Source: Pontibacter pudoricolor
GTDB taxonomy: Bacteria > Bacteroidota > Bacteroidia > Cytophagales > Hymenobacteraceae
DNA length: 64,000 nt
Direction: 5' to 3'
Assembly: GCF_010092985.1 (NCBI RefSeq)
Contig: NZ_CP048106.1
Span: 2,418,001 to 2,482,000, forward strand
Under the pieces are notes generated by a model. The model worked only from the letters and a program-made list of their open reading frames with translations. It ran no database searches and was not told the origin of the DNA. Shown piece by piece: positions 17,152 through 26,281 of this stretch (position 1 is the stretch's first letter; each line of letters begins with the position of its first letter). The translations under genes were made by a program, and so were the position numbers.

Positions 17152-17703
17152 TTAAAGGAGATCTTTCAGAACGGCCCAGGTATGTTTTGCCAGCAGCTTC
17201 TGCCCTTCCGCATTAGGGTGTACGCCGTCCGGCAGGTTTAAATGCCGCATACCGGCCACTCCTTCCAGTAAAAAAGGTACGAAAAACACATTATTTTTAA
17301 TAGCCAGCTCCCGGAATAAAGCCCTGAACTCAGCCGCGTAACGCCCCGGCACAATGTCCGGTATCTCCATTCCTGATAGTATGATCTTTACATCGGGCCA
17401 GGTGCGCCTGGCTTTATCCAGCATTTCCTGCAGGTTTATAGTTGTCTCGCGGGTAGGTATGCCACGCAACCCGTCGTTTGCCCCTAGTGCCAGTACAAAA
17501 ATTGCAACATCCTGGTTCAGCCATCTGTCCAGCCGGTGCACGCCGCTGGCTGTTGTATCGCCACTCAGCCCGGCATTAATAACGTTGTAATCAGTATAGT
17601 TCGCTTCTTTCAGTTTCTCTTTTATCAGGGTTGGATAGGCCTGCAAGGCCGGCAAGCCATAACCGGCAGTTAAACTATCTCCAAAAAACAGAATATTCTT
17701 CAT
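17152..17703 (-). CDS. SGNH/GDSL-family esterase (TesA-like)
   Basis: The 183-residue protein has the four SGNH blocks. These are the nucleophile Ser10 in FFGDSLTAGYG, the Gly in NAGLSGDTT, the Asn in ALGANDGLRG, and the Asp/His pair in LPDGVHPN. The layout matches TesA, an arylesterase/lysophospholipase/thioesterase. E. coli TesA has a signal peptide, but none is seen here, so this copy is probably cytoplasmic. Its 3' end faces the DUF4142-like gene 20 bases away. Confidence 0.9.
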   Translation of the reverse strand: MKNILFFGDSLTAGYGLPALQAYPTLIKEKLKEANYTDYNVINAGLSGDTTASGVHRLDRWLNQDVAIFVLALGANDGLRGIPTRETTINLQEMLDKARRTWPDVKIILSGMEIPDIVPGRYAAEFRALFRELAIKNNVFFVPFLLEGVAGMRHLNLPDGVHPNAEGQKLLAKHTWAVLKDLL

Positions 17704-17740
17704 GCGTCATCTTTGCTATAGTTATAGTGTCTTGCTTTAT

Positions 17741-17782
17741 AAACAACAAAGGGTTACCAAACCGGCAACCCTTTGTTGTTTA
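17741..17782 (-). terminator. Terminator of the four-helix-bundle gene
   Basis: AACAACAAAGGGTTACC pairs with GGCAACCCTTTGTTGTT with one mismatch. It lies just downstream of the minus-strand gene that ends at 17799. Confidence 0.82.
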
Positions 17783-17798
17783 AAGTGTAGCTTTTAAA

Positions 17799-18281
17799 TT
17801 AGTCTACTTTGGTTTTCATCTGCTTCAGGTGTTCGCAGGTAGTTAAGCTTGCCTGCTTTTGTTTTTCTACCATCTGCACCACTTCCTGCGGCAATTCCGC
17901 TTTATGTTCAAGCGCGTCGTTATAGGCCTTTTGTGCCCATTCTTCACCATATAGATTCGACTCGATTATCGCTTTTTCGTCTTTACCTGTAATACCCGAT
18001 TTCACGTCCATCCAGCCTCTGTAAAGCTTACCTTTTATAGTTGTATCGTGCTGGGTATCGCCGCCTACACGACTGAGTGTGCTGTTAAGCTCGTTCGAGA
18101 ACTGCTGACTCTGGCCAACAAGCTCATTATAATACGCCTTGTGCGCTGGGTCCCGGGTCTCTTTTGCTGCAGTTTTGTATCCTTCAATTCTATCGTTTAC
18201 AAACTGAGCAAGCTCATTTATAACTTCCGAGGTTCTTTCATTCATGTTTTTCATAGCTTTCATATTGATTATTTCCTTCAA
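17799..18281 (-). CDS. PA2169-family four-helix-bundle protein (DUF2383)
   Basis: The protein has up to 160 residues. Met codons at positions 1, 7, 10 and 13 make the start uncertain, and the conserved part begins near MNERTSEVINELAQFV. It is wholly helical and lacks signal or membrane segments. The blocks NDRIEGYKTAAKE, ELVGQSQQFSNEL and SNLYGEEWAQKAYNDAL match the ferritin-like DUF2383 domain. Family members are linked to stress survival without a known reaction. It is transcribed alone, divergent from the Prc protease gene. Confidence 0.8.
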   Translation of the reverse strand: MKEIINMKAMKNMNERTSEVINELAQFVNDRIEGYKTAAKETRDPAHKAYYNELVGQSQQFSNELNSTLSRVGGDTQHDTTIKGKLYRGWMDVKSGITGKDEKAIIESNLYGEEWAQKAYNDALEHKAELPQEVVQMVEKQKQASLTTCEHLKQMKTKVD

Positions 18282-18448
18282 AACGAAAAAAAAGATGATA
18301 CAGTTATAAGAAACATCTGCGAGCTACGTATGTTACCTGATAAACTACACCAAGTTTACGTACAGGCAGGAACTCATTTGTGAAAAGATAACTTTTTATA
18401 GTACATTACATTCCGTAGGCTCCAACCTGACACGATAAGTTGCGGCAC

Positions 18449-18456
18449 TACTTTTG
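18449..18456 (+). promoter_or_regulatory. Possible -7 box of the Prc protease gene
   Basis: TACTTTTG fits TAnnTTTG and lies 33 bases before the start codon. No clear -33 box is present. Confidence 0.4.
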
Positions 18457-18488
18457 TATAGATTTTGAAGTACAACTAACTAAACTAA

Positions 18489-20597
18489 ATGCTATCCTTG
18501 ACAACCAGACTAAAAATAATGTTATCGGTATTTGCAGTTATACTGCTGACGGCATCATTTATTTTTTACCGCTCTAACGCAACACCAGAGGGTAAAGATG
18601 AGATATTGCTGAAAGTACTGATGCAGGGCCTGAACACCGGCCACTTCCAACCCGAAAAGGTAGATGATAACTTTTCTAAAAAAGCATTTAAACTATACCT
18701 GGAGCGCCTTGACTATAACAAGAAATTCTTGCTGAGCTCTGATGTAGCCAAGCTGCGCAAATACGAAACCGCTATCGACGACCAATTACGCCAGGGCAGT
18801 TACGAATTTTTCGACCTGTCTGCCAGCCTTATTGATCAGCGCGTAAAAGAATCGCAGGCCTACTATAAAGAGATACTTGCCAAACCTTTTGATTTCACGA
18901 AAGACGAAACGATAGAACTTGACGGTGAGAAGCTGGCTTTTGCGAAAGACAAGAACGAACTGAAAGAAGCATGGCGCAAGCAACTGAAATACCAGACACT
19001 GGTACGCCTTGCCGACATGCAGAAAGAACAGGAAAAAGCTACGGAGAAAGGCGAGAAAAAAGAAGCCAGAACGGTGGAGCAGATGGAAGCAGAAGCCCGC
19101 AAAAAGATCCTGGATCTGTATAATGACCTGTACACGCGCCTTAACCGCGTAACCCTGGATGATCGCCGCGCAACGTACATCAACGCTATCGCCAATGTTT
19201 ATGACCCACATACCGGTTACTTCCCTCCTAAAGCCAAATCTGATTTCGATATCGAATTTACCGGCCGATTAGAGGGTATTGGTGCTTCGCTGCAGGAGAA
19301 AGACGGTCAGATAAAAGTGCATGAAATTGTACCTGGAAGCCCATCTTATATACAGGGTGATCTGAAGCCTGGCGATGCTATACAAAAAGTAGCGCAAGGC
19401 GATAAAGAACCGGTAATTGTAGAAGGCATGCGCCTTGACGATGCTATCCAGCTGATTCGCGGTAAAAAAGGTACGGAGGTGCGCCTTACCGTAAAAAAAC
19501 CAAATGGCTCTACCAAAGTCATCCCGATCATACGCGATGTGATCGTGTTTGAAGAAACATATGCCCAGTCAGCAATGATTGATGGCAAAGACAAGATAGG
19601 CTATATTAAGCTACCTGGCTTTTATGCTGACTTTGAGAATAAAGGCGGCCCAAACAGCGGCGAAGATGTTAAACGTGAGGTTGAAAAACTGAAAGCTGCC
19701 GGTATGCAGGGCCTTGTGCTCGACTTGCGTAACAACGGTGGTGGTTCGCTTAGCGATGCTGTAGAAATGGCAGGTCTGTTTATTCCGCAGGGGCCAATTG
19801 TTCAGGTTAAAGATGCGCGTGGCAAATCTATAGTTCTGGATGACCGTGACCCGCAGGTGCAGTATGCCGGGCCGCTGGTTATATTGGTGAATGCCAACAG
19901 CGCATCTGCATCCGAGATTCTGGCAGCTGCCATGCAGGACTATAAGCGTGCCGTAATTGTAGGCAGTCCAACCTATGGCAAAGGTACTGTGCAGCAGTTT
20001 TTTGAACTGGACCAGGCATTACCAGCCCAGTTTGATGCTTATAAACCGTTTGGTGCCCTTAAGCTTACAACCCAGAAGTTCTACCGTGTAAATGGCGGCA
20101 CTACGCAGCTGCGCGGTGTTACCCCTGACGTTATTCTGCCAGATTTGTATGCTTACCTGGAGTTCGGAGAAAAAGAACAGGATTATCCGCTTCCGTTCGA
20201 TGAAATTAAGCCGGCAAACTATAAGCCATGGACTAACTCTAAAATAAGCCTGAGTACAGTAAAAGGTAACAGCCAGGAGCGCATAAGCCATAATGAGAGC
20301 TTTAAACTGATCGAAGAAAGTGCAACACGCCTTAAGAAGCAGTCAGACAATACGGTTCGCTCGTTGGCACTTACCAAATACATGGAAGAAGAAAAACGTG
20401 CTGAAGCCGAAGCTAAACGCTATGAGGAAGCCCAGAAGCAGGTACCTGTGCTTACAGTGAACAGGCTGCCTGAAGACCTGAAAGCACTTGGCACCGATAC
20501 TGCCAAAGTTGCCCGTAACAAGGAGTTTTTAAAGAGCCTGAAGCAGGATATTTACCTGGAAGAAGCTGTAGAGATCATCACGAAAGATCTGAAGTAA
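18489..20597 (+). CDS. prc: Carboxy-terminal processing protease Prc (S41 family)
   Basis: The 702-residue protein has an N-terminal membrane helix or signal (about 8-25) and the helical DUF3340-type region with LERLDYNKKFLLSSDV. A PDZ domain follows (about 245-340, EGIGASLQEKDGQIKV). The S41 catalytic core has a nucleophilic Ser in VNANSASASEILAAAM and a general-base Lys in GSPTYGKGTVQ. The C-terminal part is rich in Lys/Glu. Prc/Tsp trims the C-termini of periplasmic and lipoprotein substrates and affects peptidoglycan enzymes in other bacteria. Length is near that of E. coli Prc (682). It is monocistronic with a perfect terminator. Confidence 0.92.
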   Translation: MLSLTTRLKIMLSVFAVILLTASFIFYRSNATPEGKDEILLKVLMQGLNTGHFQPEKVDDNFSKKAFKLYLERLDYNKKFLLSSDVAKLRKYETAIDDQLRQGSYEFFDLSASLIDQRVKESQAYYKEILAKPFDFTKDETIELDGEKLAFAKDKNELKEAWRKQLKYQTLVRLADMQKEQEKATEKGEKKEARTVEQMEAEARKKILDLYNDLYTRLNRVTLDDRRATYINAIANVYDPHTGYFPPKAKSDFDIEFTGRLEGIGASLQEKDGQIKVHEIVPGSPSYIQGDLKPGDAIQKVAQGDKEPVIVEGMRLDDAIQLIRGKKGTEVRLTVKKPNGSTKVIPIIRDVIVFEETYAQSAMIDGKDKIGYIKLPGFYADFENKGGPNSGEDVKREVEKLKAAGMQGLVLDLRNNGGGSLSDAVEMAGLFIPQGPIVQVKDARGKSIVLDDRDPQVQYAGPLVILVNANSASASEILAAAMQDYKRAVIVGSPTYGKGTVQQFFELDQALPAQFDAYKPFGALKLTTQKFYRVNGGTTQLRGVTPDVILPDLYAYLEFGEKEQDYPLPFDEIKPANYKPWTNSKISLSTVKGNSQERISHNESFKLIEESATRLKKQSDNTVRSLALTKYMEEEKRAEAEAKRYEEAQKQVPVLTVNRLPEDLKALGTDTAKVARNKEFLKSLKQDIYLEEAVEIITKDLK

Positions 20598-20619
20598 TAT
20601 AAAGCTGAATTTATAATCT

Positions 20620-20656
20620 AAAGAGCCGGTTAGCATTAACCGGCTCTTTTTGTTTT
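20620..20656 (+). terminator. Terminator after prc
   Basis: AAAGAGCCGGTTA and TAACCGGCTCTTT form a perfect 13-bp stem with a GCAT loop, followed by TTGTTTT. Confidence 0.9.
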
Positions 20657-21505
20657 CATATCTTATTTGTCATTCCGAACGAAGTTGAAAAATTTATAAT
20701 CTATAGTTTCTCTCCTGGCATTTAGAGTTTAATCCGGAGCATCCAATTCTTTCCATAGTTACTGCACTGCCATTTTCATTTTAGAAGAAATCCAGGTACT
20801 ATAGTTCTATCATCCTTCTTTTATCATCCCGAGCGTCAGGAGAGGGATCTTAAGTGTCTACAGTTCTCTTTTGTCATTTCGACGTTAGGAGAAATCTGAG
20901 TGCTATAGTTTGCTACTCTAGAATCCGAACCAAGCCTTTTCTTATATAGCCTTCTTTAATCCTGGGAGCTCTATTAACCTATAGTTCTATAGTTGGCTTT
21001 GGTGCCCTCACGGCCGGGAGGCCCCGTCTTCGGGCATCGCGCTGCGTGAATCTCTTTTGCTCCTTCGTCGCAATGGCTACGCCACCAGACATTCACAAGG
21101 CGCTCAACCCAAAGACTGCGATCTTTCGATAGCTAAACTATAGTTAAGTGAACAGCTATAGTTGCATCGCTTTATCGTGGCTATATTTCCGTAGGGACAG
21201 GTCGGACCTGTCCGATCAACAAGCTGCAACTATAAAACCTACACGTTAACTATAACTACAACAGAAATTCCCCTCTCGGGAGGGGTAGGGGTGGGTTAAA
21301 ACCGAAACTATAAAACAATATCCAAAACTATAGCGACAGCTAGAAAGCTCCTTCCCCTGTTCTGGGGTAGGGGGCCTCTTTTAAAGGGGAAGGCTTGGAA
21401 GGGGTAAAACAGCAACCATAGAACTATAGCCAAAGCCACACTTAACACCCCAAACGATGTACTGCATTACAACCTCTGAGTCAAAACTGAATAATGCTCT
21501 AAAAC
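20657..21505. repeat. Modular intergenic repeat island I
   Basis: About 850 bases without a gene. In order it contains TCATTTCGAA-type units (about 20665-20700, 20810-20850, 20870-20910) and a 290-base module (20931-21215) that recurs inverted at 45774-46068. It continues with a GGGAGGGGTAGGGGTGGGTT unit (near 21275-21297) and a CCTTCCCC/GGGGAAGG hairpin unit (21346-21406). CTATAGTT octamers separate the units. No conserved reading frame is seen. Confidence 0.75.
20931..21215 (+). repeat. 290-base dispersed module, family C copy 1
   Basis: It starts near AAGCCTTTTCTTATATAGCC and ends in the palindrome GGACAGGTCGGACCTGTCC (21196-21214). Its outer thirds match the reverse complement of 45774-46068 closely, including the GC-rich stretch at 21003-21044. 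The centre (about 21046-21095) differs between copies. Outer conservation with a variable core suggests selection on structure or a mobile non-coding element. Confidence 0.8.
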
Positions 21506-21541
21506 AAAGCGGCCTGCCGGAAATACCGACAGGCCGCTTTA
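21506..21541 (-). terminator. Terminator of the secreted nuclease gene
   Basis: AAAGCGGCCTG pairs with CAGGCCGCTTT, and the inner CCGG/ACCG continues the stem. It lies 18 bases downstream of the minus-strand stop at 21559. Confidence 0.85.
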
Positions 21542-21558
21542 GTAAAGGTACTTAAACC

Positions 21559-23805
21559 TTATTTTTTCACCATCTTCGTCTGGAAGAATTCTTTTCCAGT
21601 TTCGATAAGAATCATGTAGATGCCAGAAGACAAGTTAGAAACCTGGTTATTCAGTTTTGTCTGAATTTCAGACTGAGTACCAGTAACATTCATTACTTTT
21701 CTTCCTTCAGTTGAGTAAACAACCATCGTAACTTTAGCAGTTGAGGCTACACGCTCTGGCAGCATCAGTCTTACATTACCACCGTTAACTATAGTTGGAT
21801 ATACACTAAACTGACCTTTTGTACCATCGGCAATACCAGTTGGCGTGTCGTTAGCTTCGATAGTCAATGTGTAGGTATTTGCAGTTCCGATCGCCAGGCC
21901 ATCGCTTACAGAAGCAATATTGAAAGAAACCTGCTCAGCACCTTCCGTGTCAGTATCATCGTTCACTGTAACATTAAACTTAACAGAAGTAGCACCAGCT
22001 GGTACAGTTACTACCAGGTTACCGTTCGTAACTTCCGGAGCTGTAGTATAATCACCTGTTGCGCCATACGTTACACCAGTTCCATTGGTAACTGCAATTG
22101 TAACCTGCTGTGCTGCTACCGGCGCTTTATCAAGCGACAGGGTCACTTCTGTAGTACCGGCATCCTCTTTTACTTCTTTAGTCGCAACGGCAAAAGTAAC
22201 GGTAGATTTGTCGTTGTCAGTGATAGTTAACGTATAAGCATTAGCTTCACCAACAAGTACATTCGCATTCGCATCAGTTATCTTAAAGGTAACCTGCTCA
22301 TTTGCTTCTACTTCAGAATCATCATTTACTGTAACATCAAACTTAACAGAGGTAGCGCCAGCTGGAAGTGTTACAACAAGGTTGCCATCTGTTATTGCAG
22401 GGGCAGTCGTATAGTCAGCTGTGGCACCGTAAGTAACACCTGTTCCGTTTGTTACTGCAACTGTAATTTGCTGATCAGCAATAGGTGCCTGATCAACGTT
22501 CAGGGTAACCTCTGTTACACCAGCGTTCTCACTCACCTCTTTGGTAGTGGCAGCGAAAGTAACTACAGATTTATCGTTGTCAGTAATGGTTACTGCGTAA
22601 GTATTTGCTCCACCTATAGTTAGGTTTGCGCTCTTGTCAGTAATCTGGAAAGTTACCTGCTCAGTTGTTTCAACCAGGTTATCATCCGTGATCTCTAACT
22701 CAAAGGCTGCTGTAGTAGCATTGGCAGGAACAGTTACTGTAACTACACCATTTGTAGCACCAGTTATAGTATAGTCTGCTGAAGAGGCAGTTGCACCATT
22801 TGCAACACTTATAGTTACTGTTTGCTCTGTAGCCTGTGCAGCTGAAAGCGTTAAGTTCACATTGTATTTCTCAGAACCCTCGGCTTTTGTAGCAGTAGCT
22901 TCTGCAAACGTAACCATTGGCGTAGCCGACATATCGAAACGTGCTGAAACCGGCATGTGGTCAGAAGTTGTGCTTCTGAAACCAGTGATGCTGCTCAGGA
23001 ACTGGTTCTCGATTGTGATGGAACCGTCGATATAATCATCTGCTAGTGTAGACGATACAGTGATATGATCCAGGAAGCTCTTGAAAGAACCTGACTCATA
23101 CGTGTAGGCGCCTGTTTTGCTTAGCTCCAGTGTCAGGGCTTTATAGTTGGCATCTTTTACATAAGCTTCGAATGTAGATGGCAGGTTATTAACTACAGAT
23201 ACATCCACATCATCATTATAGTCACCCAGGATCATGATGTTTTTACCAGCATAATGTGCATCCAGTGAGTCCTTCAGCATCTCTACATCAAACTTACGCT
23301 GTGTATGCTTGCTTACGTCTGTTCCGCTGTTTGCTCTTGTATGCAGGTTAACCAGGCTGATGCTCTGCTTTACGTTATTTATAGTTGTCTCGAACTCAAC
23401 CATGAACGGCAGACGGCCACTTGCCCAGAATTTAGCGCCACCCTCCGGATAGCTCACAAATGCATCAGCATATTGTCCGTTTCTTACATCCTCGTAAAAC
23501 TTCTTAAGCAGCACTTTCTGGTTTTTAACCTTAGCAACTTCAGGCTTGTACAGGAAATATAGTTTTTGTGGTACCAGGTTTCTGGTTGCATCCCATGAGT
23601 AAGAGTAAGCATCCGACACAACATAGTTATAACCTAACTCACCTGCCAGACGCTGAATCTCAGTGTCATTAGATACTTCCTGCAGAGCAAGGATATCAGC
23701 GTTCAGGTCTGTGAAAACTTTTTTAGCATTGGCATACTGCAGTGCCTCATCAGCAGGACCAAGTTCAGCGCCTTTCTCATCTTTGTCAGCACCAAACCAT
23801 TCCAT
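21559..23805 (-). CDS. Secreted endonuclease/exonuclease/phosphatase with Calx-beta repeats and T9SS sorting domain (C-terminal part of a frameshifted gene)
   Basis: The 748 residues are the downstream part of a longer protein. In this frame coding similarity continues upstream to about 24107, where one base appears lost. Domains in order: an EEP nuclease (about 1-290) with the metal Glu in DILALQEVS, then VNLHTRA, ILGDYNDD, FLDHITV and TSDHMPVSARF. Three Calx-beta domains follow (about 295-650). The last 85 residues are a type IX secretion sorting domain (FSVYPTIVNGGNVRLMLPE to FFQTKMVKK). The nuclease motifs are complete, so an extracellular DNase or phosphatase role is likely. The second and third Calx-beta repeats are nearly identical. 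It should be read together with the entry at 24054-26030. Confidence 0.85.
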   Translation of the reverse strand: MEWFGADKDEKGAELGPADEALQYANAKKVFTDLNADILALQEVSNDTEIQRLAGELGYNYVVSDAYSYSWDATRNLVPQKLYFLYKPEVAKVKNQKVLLKKFYEDVRNGQYADAFVSYPEGGAKFWASGRLPFMVEFETTINNVKQSISLVNLHTRANSGTDVSKHTQRKFDVEMLKDSLDAHYAGKNIMILGDYNDDVDVSVVNNLPSTFEAYVKDANYKALTLELSKTGAYTYESGSFKSFLDHITVSSTLADDYIDGSITIENQFLSSITGFRSTTSDHMPVSARFDMSATPMVTFAEATATKAEGSEKYNVNLTLSAAQATEQTVTISVANGATASSADYTITGATNGVVTVTVPANATTAAFELEITDDNLVETTEQVTFQITDKSANLTIGGANTYAVTITDNDKSVVTFAATTKEVSENAGVTEVTLNVDQAPIADQQITVAVTNGTGVTYGATADYTTAPAITDGNLVVTLPAGATSVKFDVTVNDDSEVEANEQVTFKITDANANVLVGEANAYTLTITDNDKSTVTFAVATKEVKEDAGTTEVTLSLDKAPVAAQQVTIAVTNGTGVTYGATGDYTTAPEVTNGNLVVTVPAGATSVKFNVTVNDDTDTEGAEQVSFNIASVSDGLAIGTANTYTLTIEANDTPTGIADGTKGQFSVYPTIVNGGNVRLMLPERVASTAKVTMVVYSTEGRKVMNVTGTQSEIQTKLNNQVSNLSSGIYMILIETGKEFFQTKMVKK

Positions 23806-24053
23806 GTTCCAGGTTACTATGTCAAGAGAGTGCTCTTTGGTTTTCGAGGATCCTGTAAATGAACCTTTGGTTACATCCAGTTGTGAACCACTTGTGAATT
23901 GTACGCCACCAGACAGATTGAATGCATCACTACCCGGAGTAAACTGTACATAGAACGTATTGTTGCCAGCCGCTTCCTCTTTGGTATATGTTATGCTTTG
24001 AGCAAAATCGTTTCCATCTCTAGATATTTTGAAATCAGATGGTACTGATAATG

Positions 24054-26030
24054 TTAAGTCTTGCTGCAGCCCAAGTATACTGAAGGTAAAGCTCTGAGAT
24101 ACAGAGGCCCTTGTGGAGCGACAATACCAAAGTTATGAGCTAAATTGCTTGTAGTTAAATAGTAGCTTTCAGTGTTTAATGAGAAATCATCGATTGACCA
24201 GCGAGATGCACCTGCTGCAGTAGATGAAGTGTAAACAAATGCAATGTGTACATTTGATTGTTTATAAGCACTAAGATCCACTGTTGACTGCTTCCAAATT
24301 CCTGAATTAACGGCAGGTAGGTCTGCATTCAGAATCGTCCAAGTAGCAGTTGTAGGGTCACTAACGCCATCGTAGTTTGTTGAAATCATTACGCTCAGCG
24401 CAGGGCCGGAAAAATCTGATTTTGTCCAGAAGCTCGCAATTGGCACTACCAAGTTTGATAAATCCAGACTTGGGGAGATAAGGTAATCCTGATTCTCTTT
24501 AGCTCCAGAGCTAAAGCCATTGATTTGTACACCGTTGGTACCGTTGTTACCGAAAGAAGAGCATTCCCAAACCTGGTCACCGATTGTGCTGTAACTCTTC
24601 CAACCGCCAACTAAGCTATTCCCGAAGCTGCAATCATCGAAATTTTGAGCATAGCCGTTAAGGGCAGTACCTAAAACTTTAACCTGTACATCAGTAGCTC
24701 CAACAGAGGAAATGGTAATAACACCCGCTGACTGAGCAGTTGTAGTTGGGCTATACTTTACAAATACAGTTTTGCCGGCAGAGGCTTCTGCGGCAGCAAG
24801 AGTAATGCTTGCTTCATACGTACCGTTTTCCTCAATTGATAGTGTATAGCCATCTGTAACTGAAACAGTTATATCTTCTGTCACATCCGAACCCCCAACT
24901 ATAAATGACAAGGTCTTATTTTGGTTAGGCTGTACATAACCAAAATACAAATTCTGTAGAGATGCACTAAGTACTGGTGTAACTACTGCTGAAGTTGTAA
25001 ATGCCCATGTAGTTGCATTTGATATACCTTCAAAAGCGTTACCAGACGCATCAGCAAAGGCAGTGGCTGGGATCTCAACATAGTAGTTTTTACCAGCTGC
25101 TAAACTTGTGATAACAGTTACTGTTTTACCATCTACTATAACGTTTTCGGAAGTTACATCAATAGATGCACGCAAAGTACTGCTACCAGCTTCGCGCAGT
25201 TCAATAGAACCTGTTCCTTTTTTCACGTTCTCATCAAAGGTGATAACAAGATTAGAAGTAGTAGGTACGTCTGTTGCTCCGTTTGCAGGATTAAAGGAAG
25301 CAACTGCTGGGGCAGTTACATCTGGTGCTGCAAATACTGGAGTTAGTTCAAAATCATCAATAGAGAGTCCATGATCATTTCCTGCATCGTTGGCATCGAT
25401 CCATTTTATCGAGATGAACTCCCCTTCCTCAACTACTACATCAAAAGTATGTTCAATTACCTTTCTGTTCTCAGCAGCATTACCGTTTAGAGCAATAGCT
25501 GTTGTTCCTGTAATCGGACTCGTAAAGTCAAGTTCGGAAACACGTATAAACGAACCTATTAAGTTCGTAACCTCGGTTGCTGCTGTTGCAGTAACTTCAT
25601 AACTGAACTCAATGCTTTGAGCAGAAGCATTTCCACCATTTCTCCACTGCTCGCCTGTATATCTAACTTTTAAGGAAGCAATCTTTTTACCTGAAGTGTT
25701 TTGAAACTGTATGCCATAAGCAATTGCACCTGTAGTGTTAGACTGCACAGCCCCTAGCGCTCTGTCATCAGCAGCAGTACCGAAACTATAAAGTGCACCG
25801 GCATTTGAACCTCCATTATTAGCTTGGTATACAGTACGTGTAGAATACCAACCAGGTAAAGTTGTGTTGTTGCTCCAGGTATTTGATGTACCTGAAGCTG
25901 CTAAACTATTAAAGTCTTGGGCGTACTTACTCCCATCTGAGATAGTTACCTGCCCCCACGCCGTACTGCTGCCTAATAAGGCACAGCAAACCAGCACAAG
26001 AGCGAATAGCTTTTGTAAATGTTTACTCAT
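24054..26030 (-). CDS. N-terminal part of the same T9SS-secreted nuclease (frameshifted at about 24108)
   Basis: From the ATG at 26030 the protein begins with a signal peptide (MSKHLQKLFALVLVCCALLG, cleavage near AWGQ). A beta-rich region follows, then an SbsA-type Ig-like domain (about 230-340, PANGATDVPTTSNLVITFDE), then a T9SS-associated linker domain. A cleaved-adhesin/choice-of-anchor-J domain follows (about 460-640, AQNFDDCSFGNS to SRWSIDDFSLN). The frame then ends with about 18 unrelated residues after GIVAPQG. Adding one base in the GGG run (minus strand, 24108-24110) gives APQGASVSQSFTFSILGL and joins the nuclease part. The restored protein would have about 1,490 residues. An upstream in-frame ATG at 26084 precedes the signal peptide and is rejected. 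Confidence 0.85.
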   Translation of the reverse strand: MSKHLQKLFALVLVCCALLGSSTAWGQVTISDGSKYAQDFNSLAASGTSNTWSNNTTLPGWYSTRTVYQANNGGSNAGALYSFGTAADDRALGAVQSNTTGAIAYGIQFQNTSGKKIASLKVRYTGEQWRNGGNASAQSIEFSYEVTATAATEVTNLIGSFIRVSELDFTSPITGTTAIALNGNAAENRKVIEHTFDVVVEEGEFISIKWIDANDAGNDHGLSIDDFELTPVFAAPDVTAPAVASFNPANGATDVPTTSNLVITFDENVKKGTGSIELREAGSSTLRASIDVTSENVIVDGKTVTVITSLAAGKNYYVEIPATAFADASGNAFEGISNATTWAFTTSAVVTPVLSASLQNLYFGYVQPNQNKTLSFIVGGSDVTEDITVSVTDGYTLSIEENGTYEASITLAAAEASAGKTVFVKYSPTTTAQSAGVITISSVGATDVQVKVLGTALNGYAQNFDDCSFGNSLVGGWKSYSTIGDQVWECSSFGNNGTNGVQINGFSSGAKENQDYLISPSLDLSNLVVPIASFWTKSDFSGPALSVMISTNYDGVSDPTTATWTILNADLPAVNSGIWKQSTVDLSAYKQSNVHIAFVYTSSTAAGASRWSIDDFSLNTESYYLTTSNLAHNFGIVAPQGPLYLRALPSVYLGCSKT

Positions 26031-26138
26031 AATAAAGGTTGTATAGGTTGATTGATTACTTGTTGAGGAACACGCAGCCGACACCCATTTAAAGAGCCTT
26101 TACAAGAGCTTAGATCTGTGTGGAGCTGCCGCATAACA

Positions 26139-26146
26139 CAAATCTA
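26139..26146 (-). promoter_or_regulatory. Possible -7 box of the secreted nuclease gene
   Basis: On the minus strand TAGATTTG fits TAnnTTTG about 110 bases upstream of the start at 26030. The -33 box is not clear. Confidence 0.35.
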
Positions 26147-26281
26147 ATAATTAAGCAGTTACTATATGTTATGGATATGTAACATTATTATATGAATATT
26201 CAAATTCATTAATAAAGTACACGAATAATTAAAAAATTACAATATCAGGTTGTGCGTAAACTCCTATAGTTTCACCTTTAC

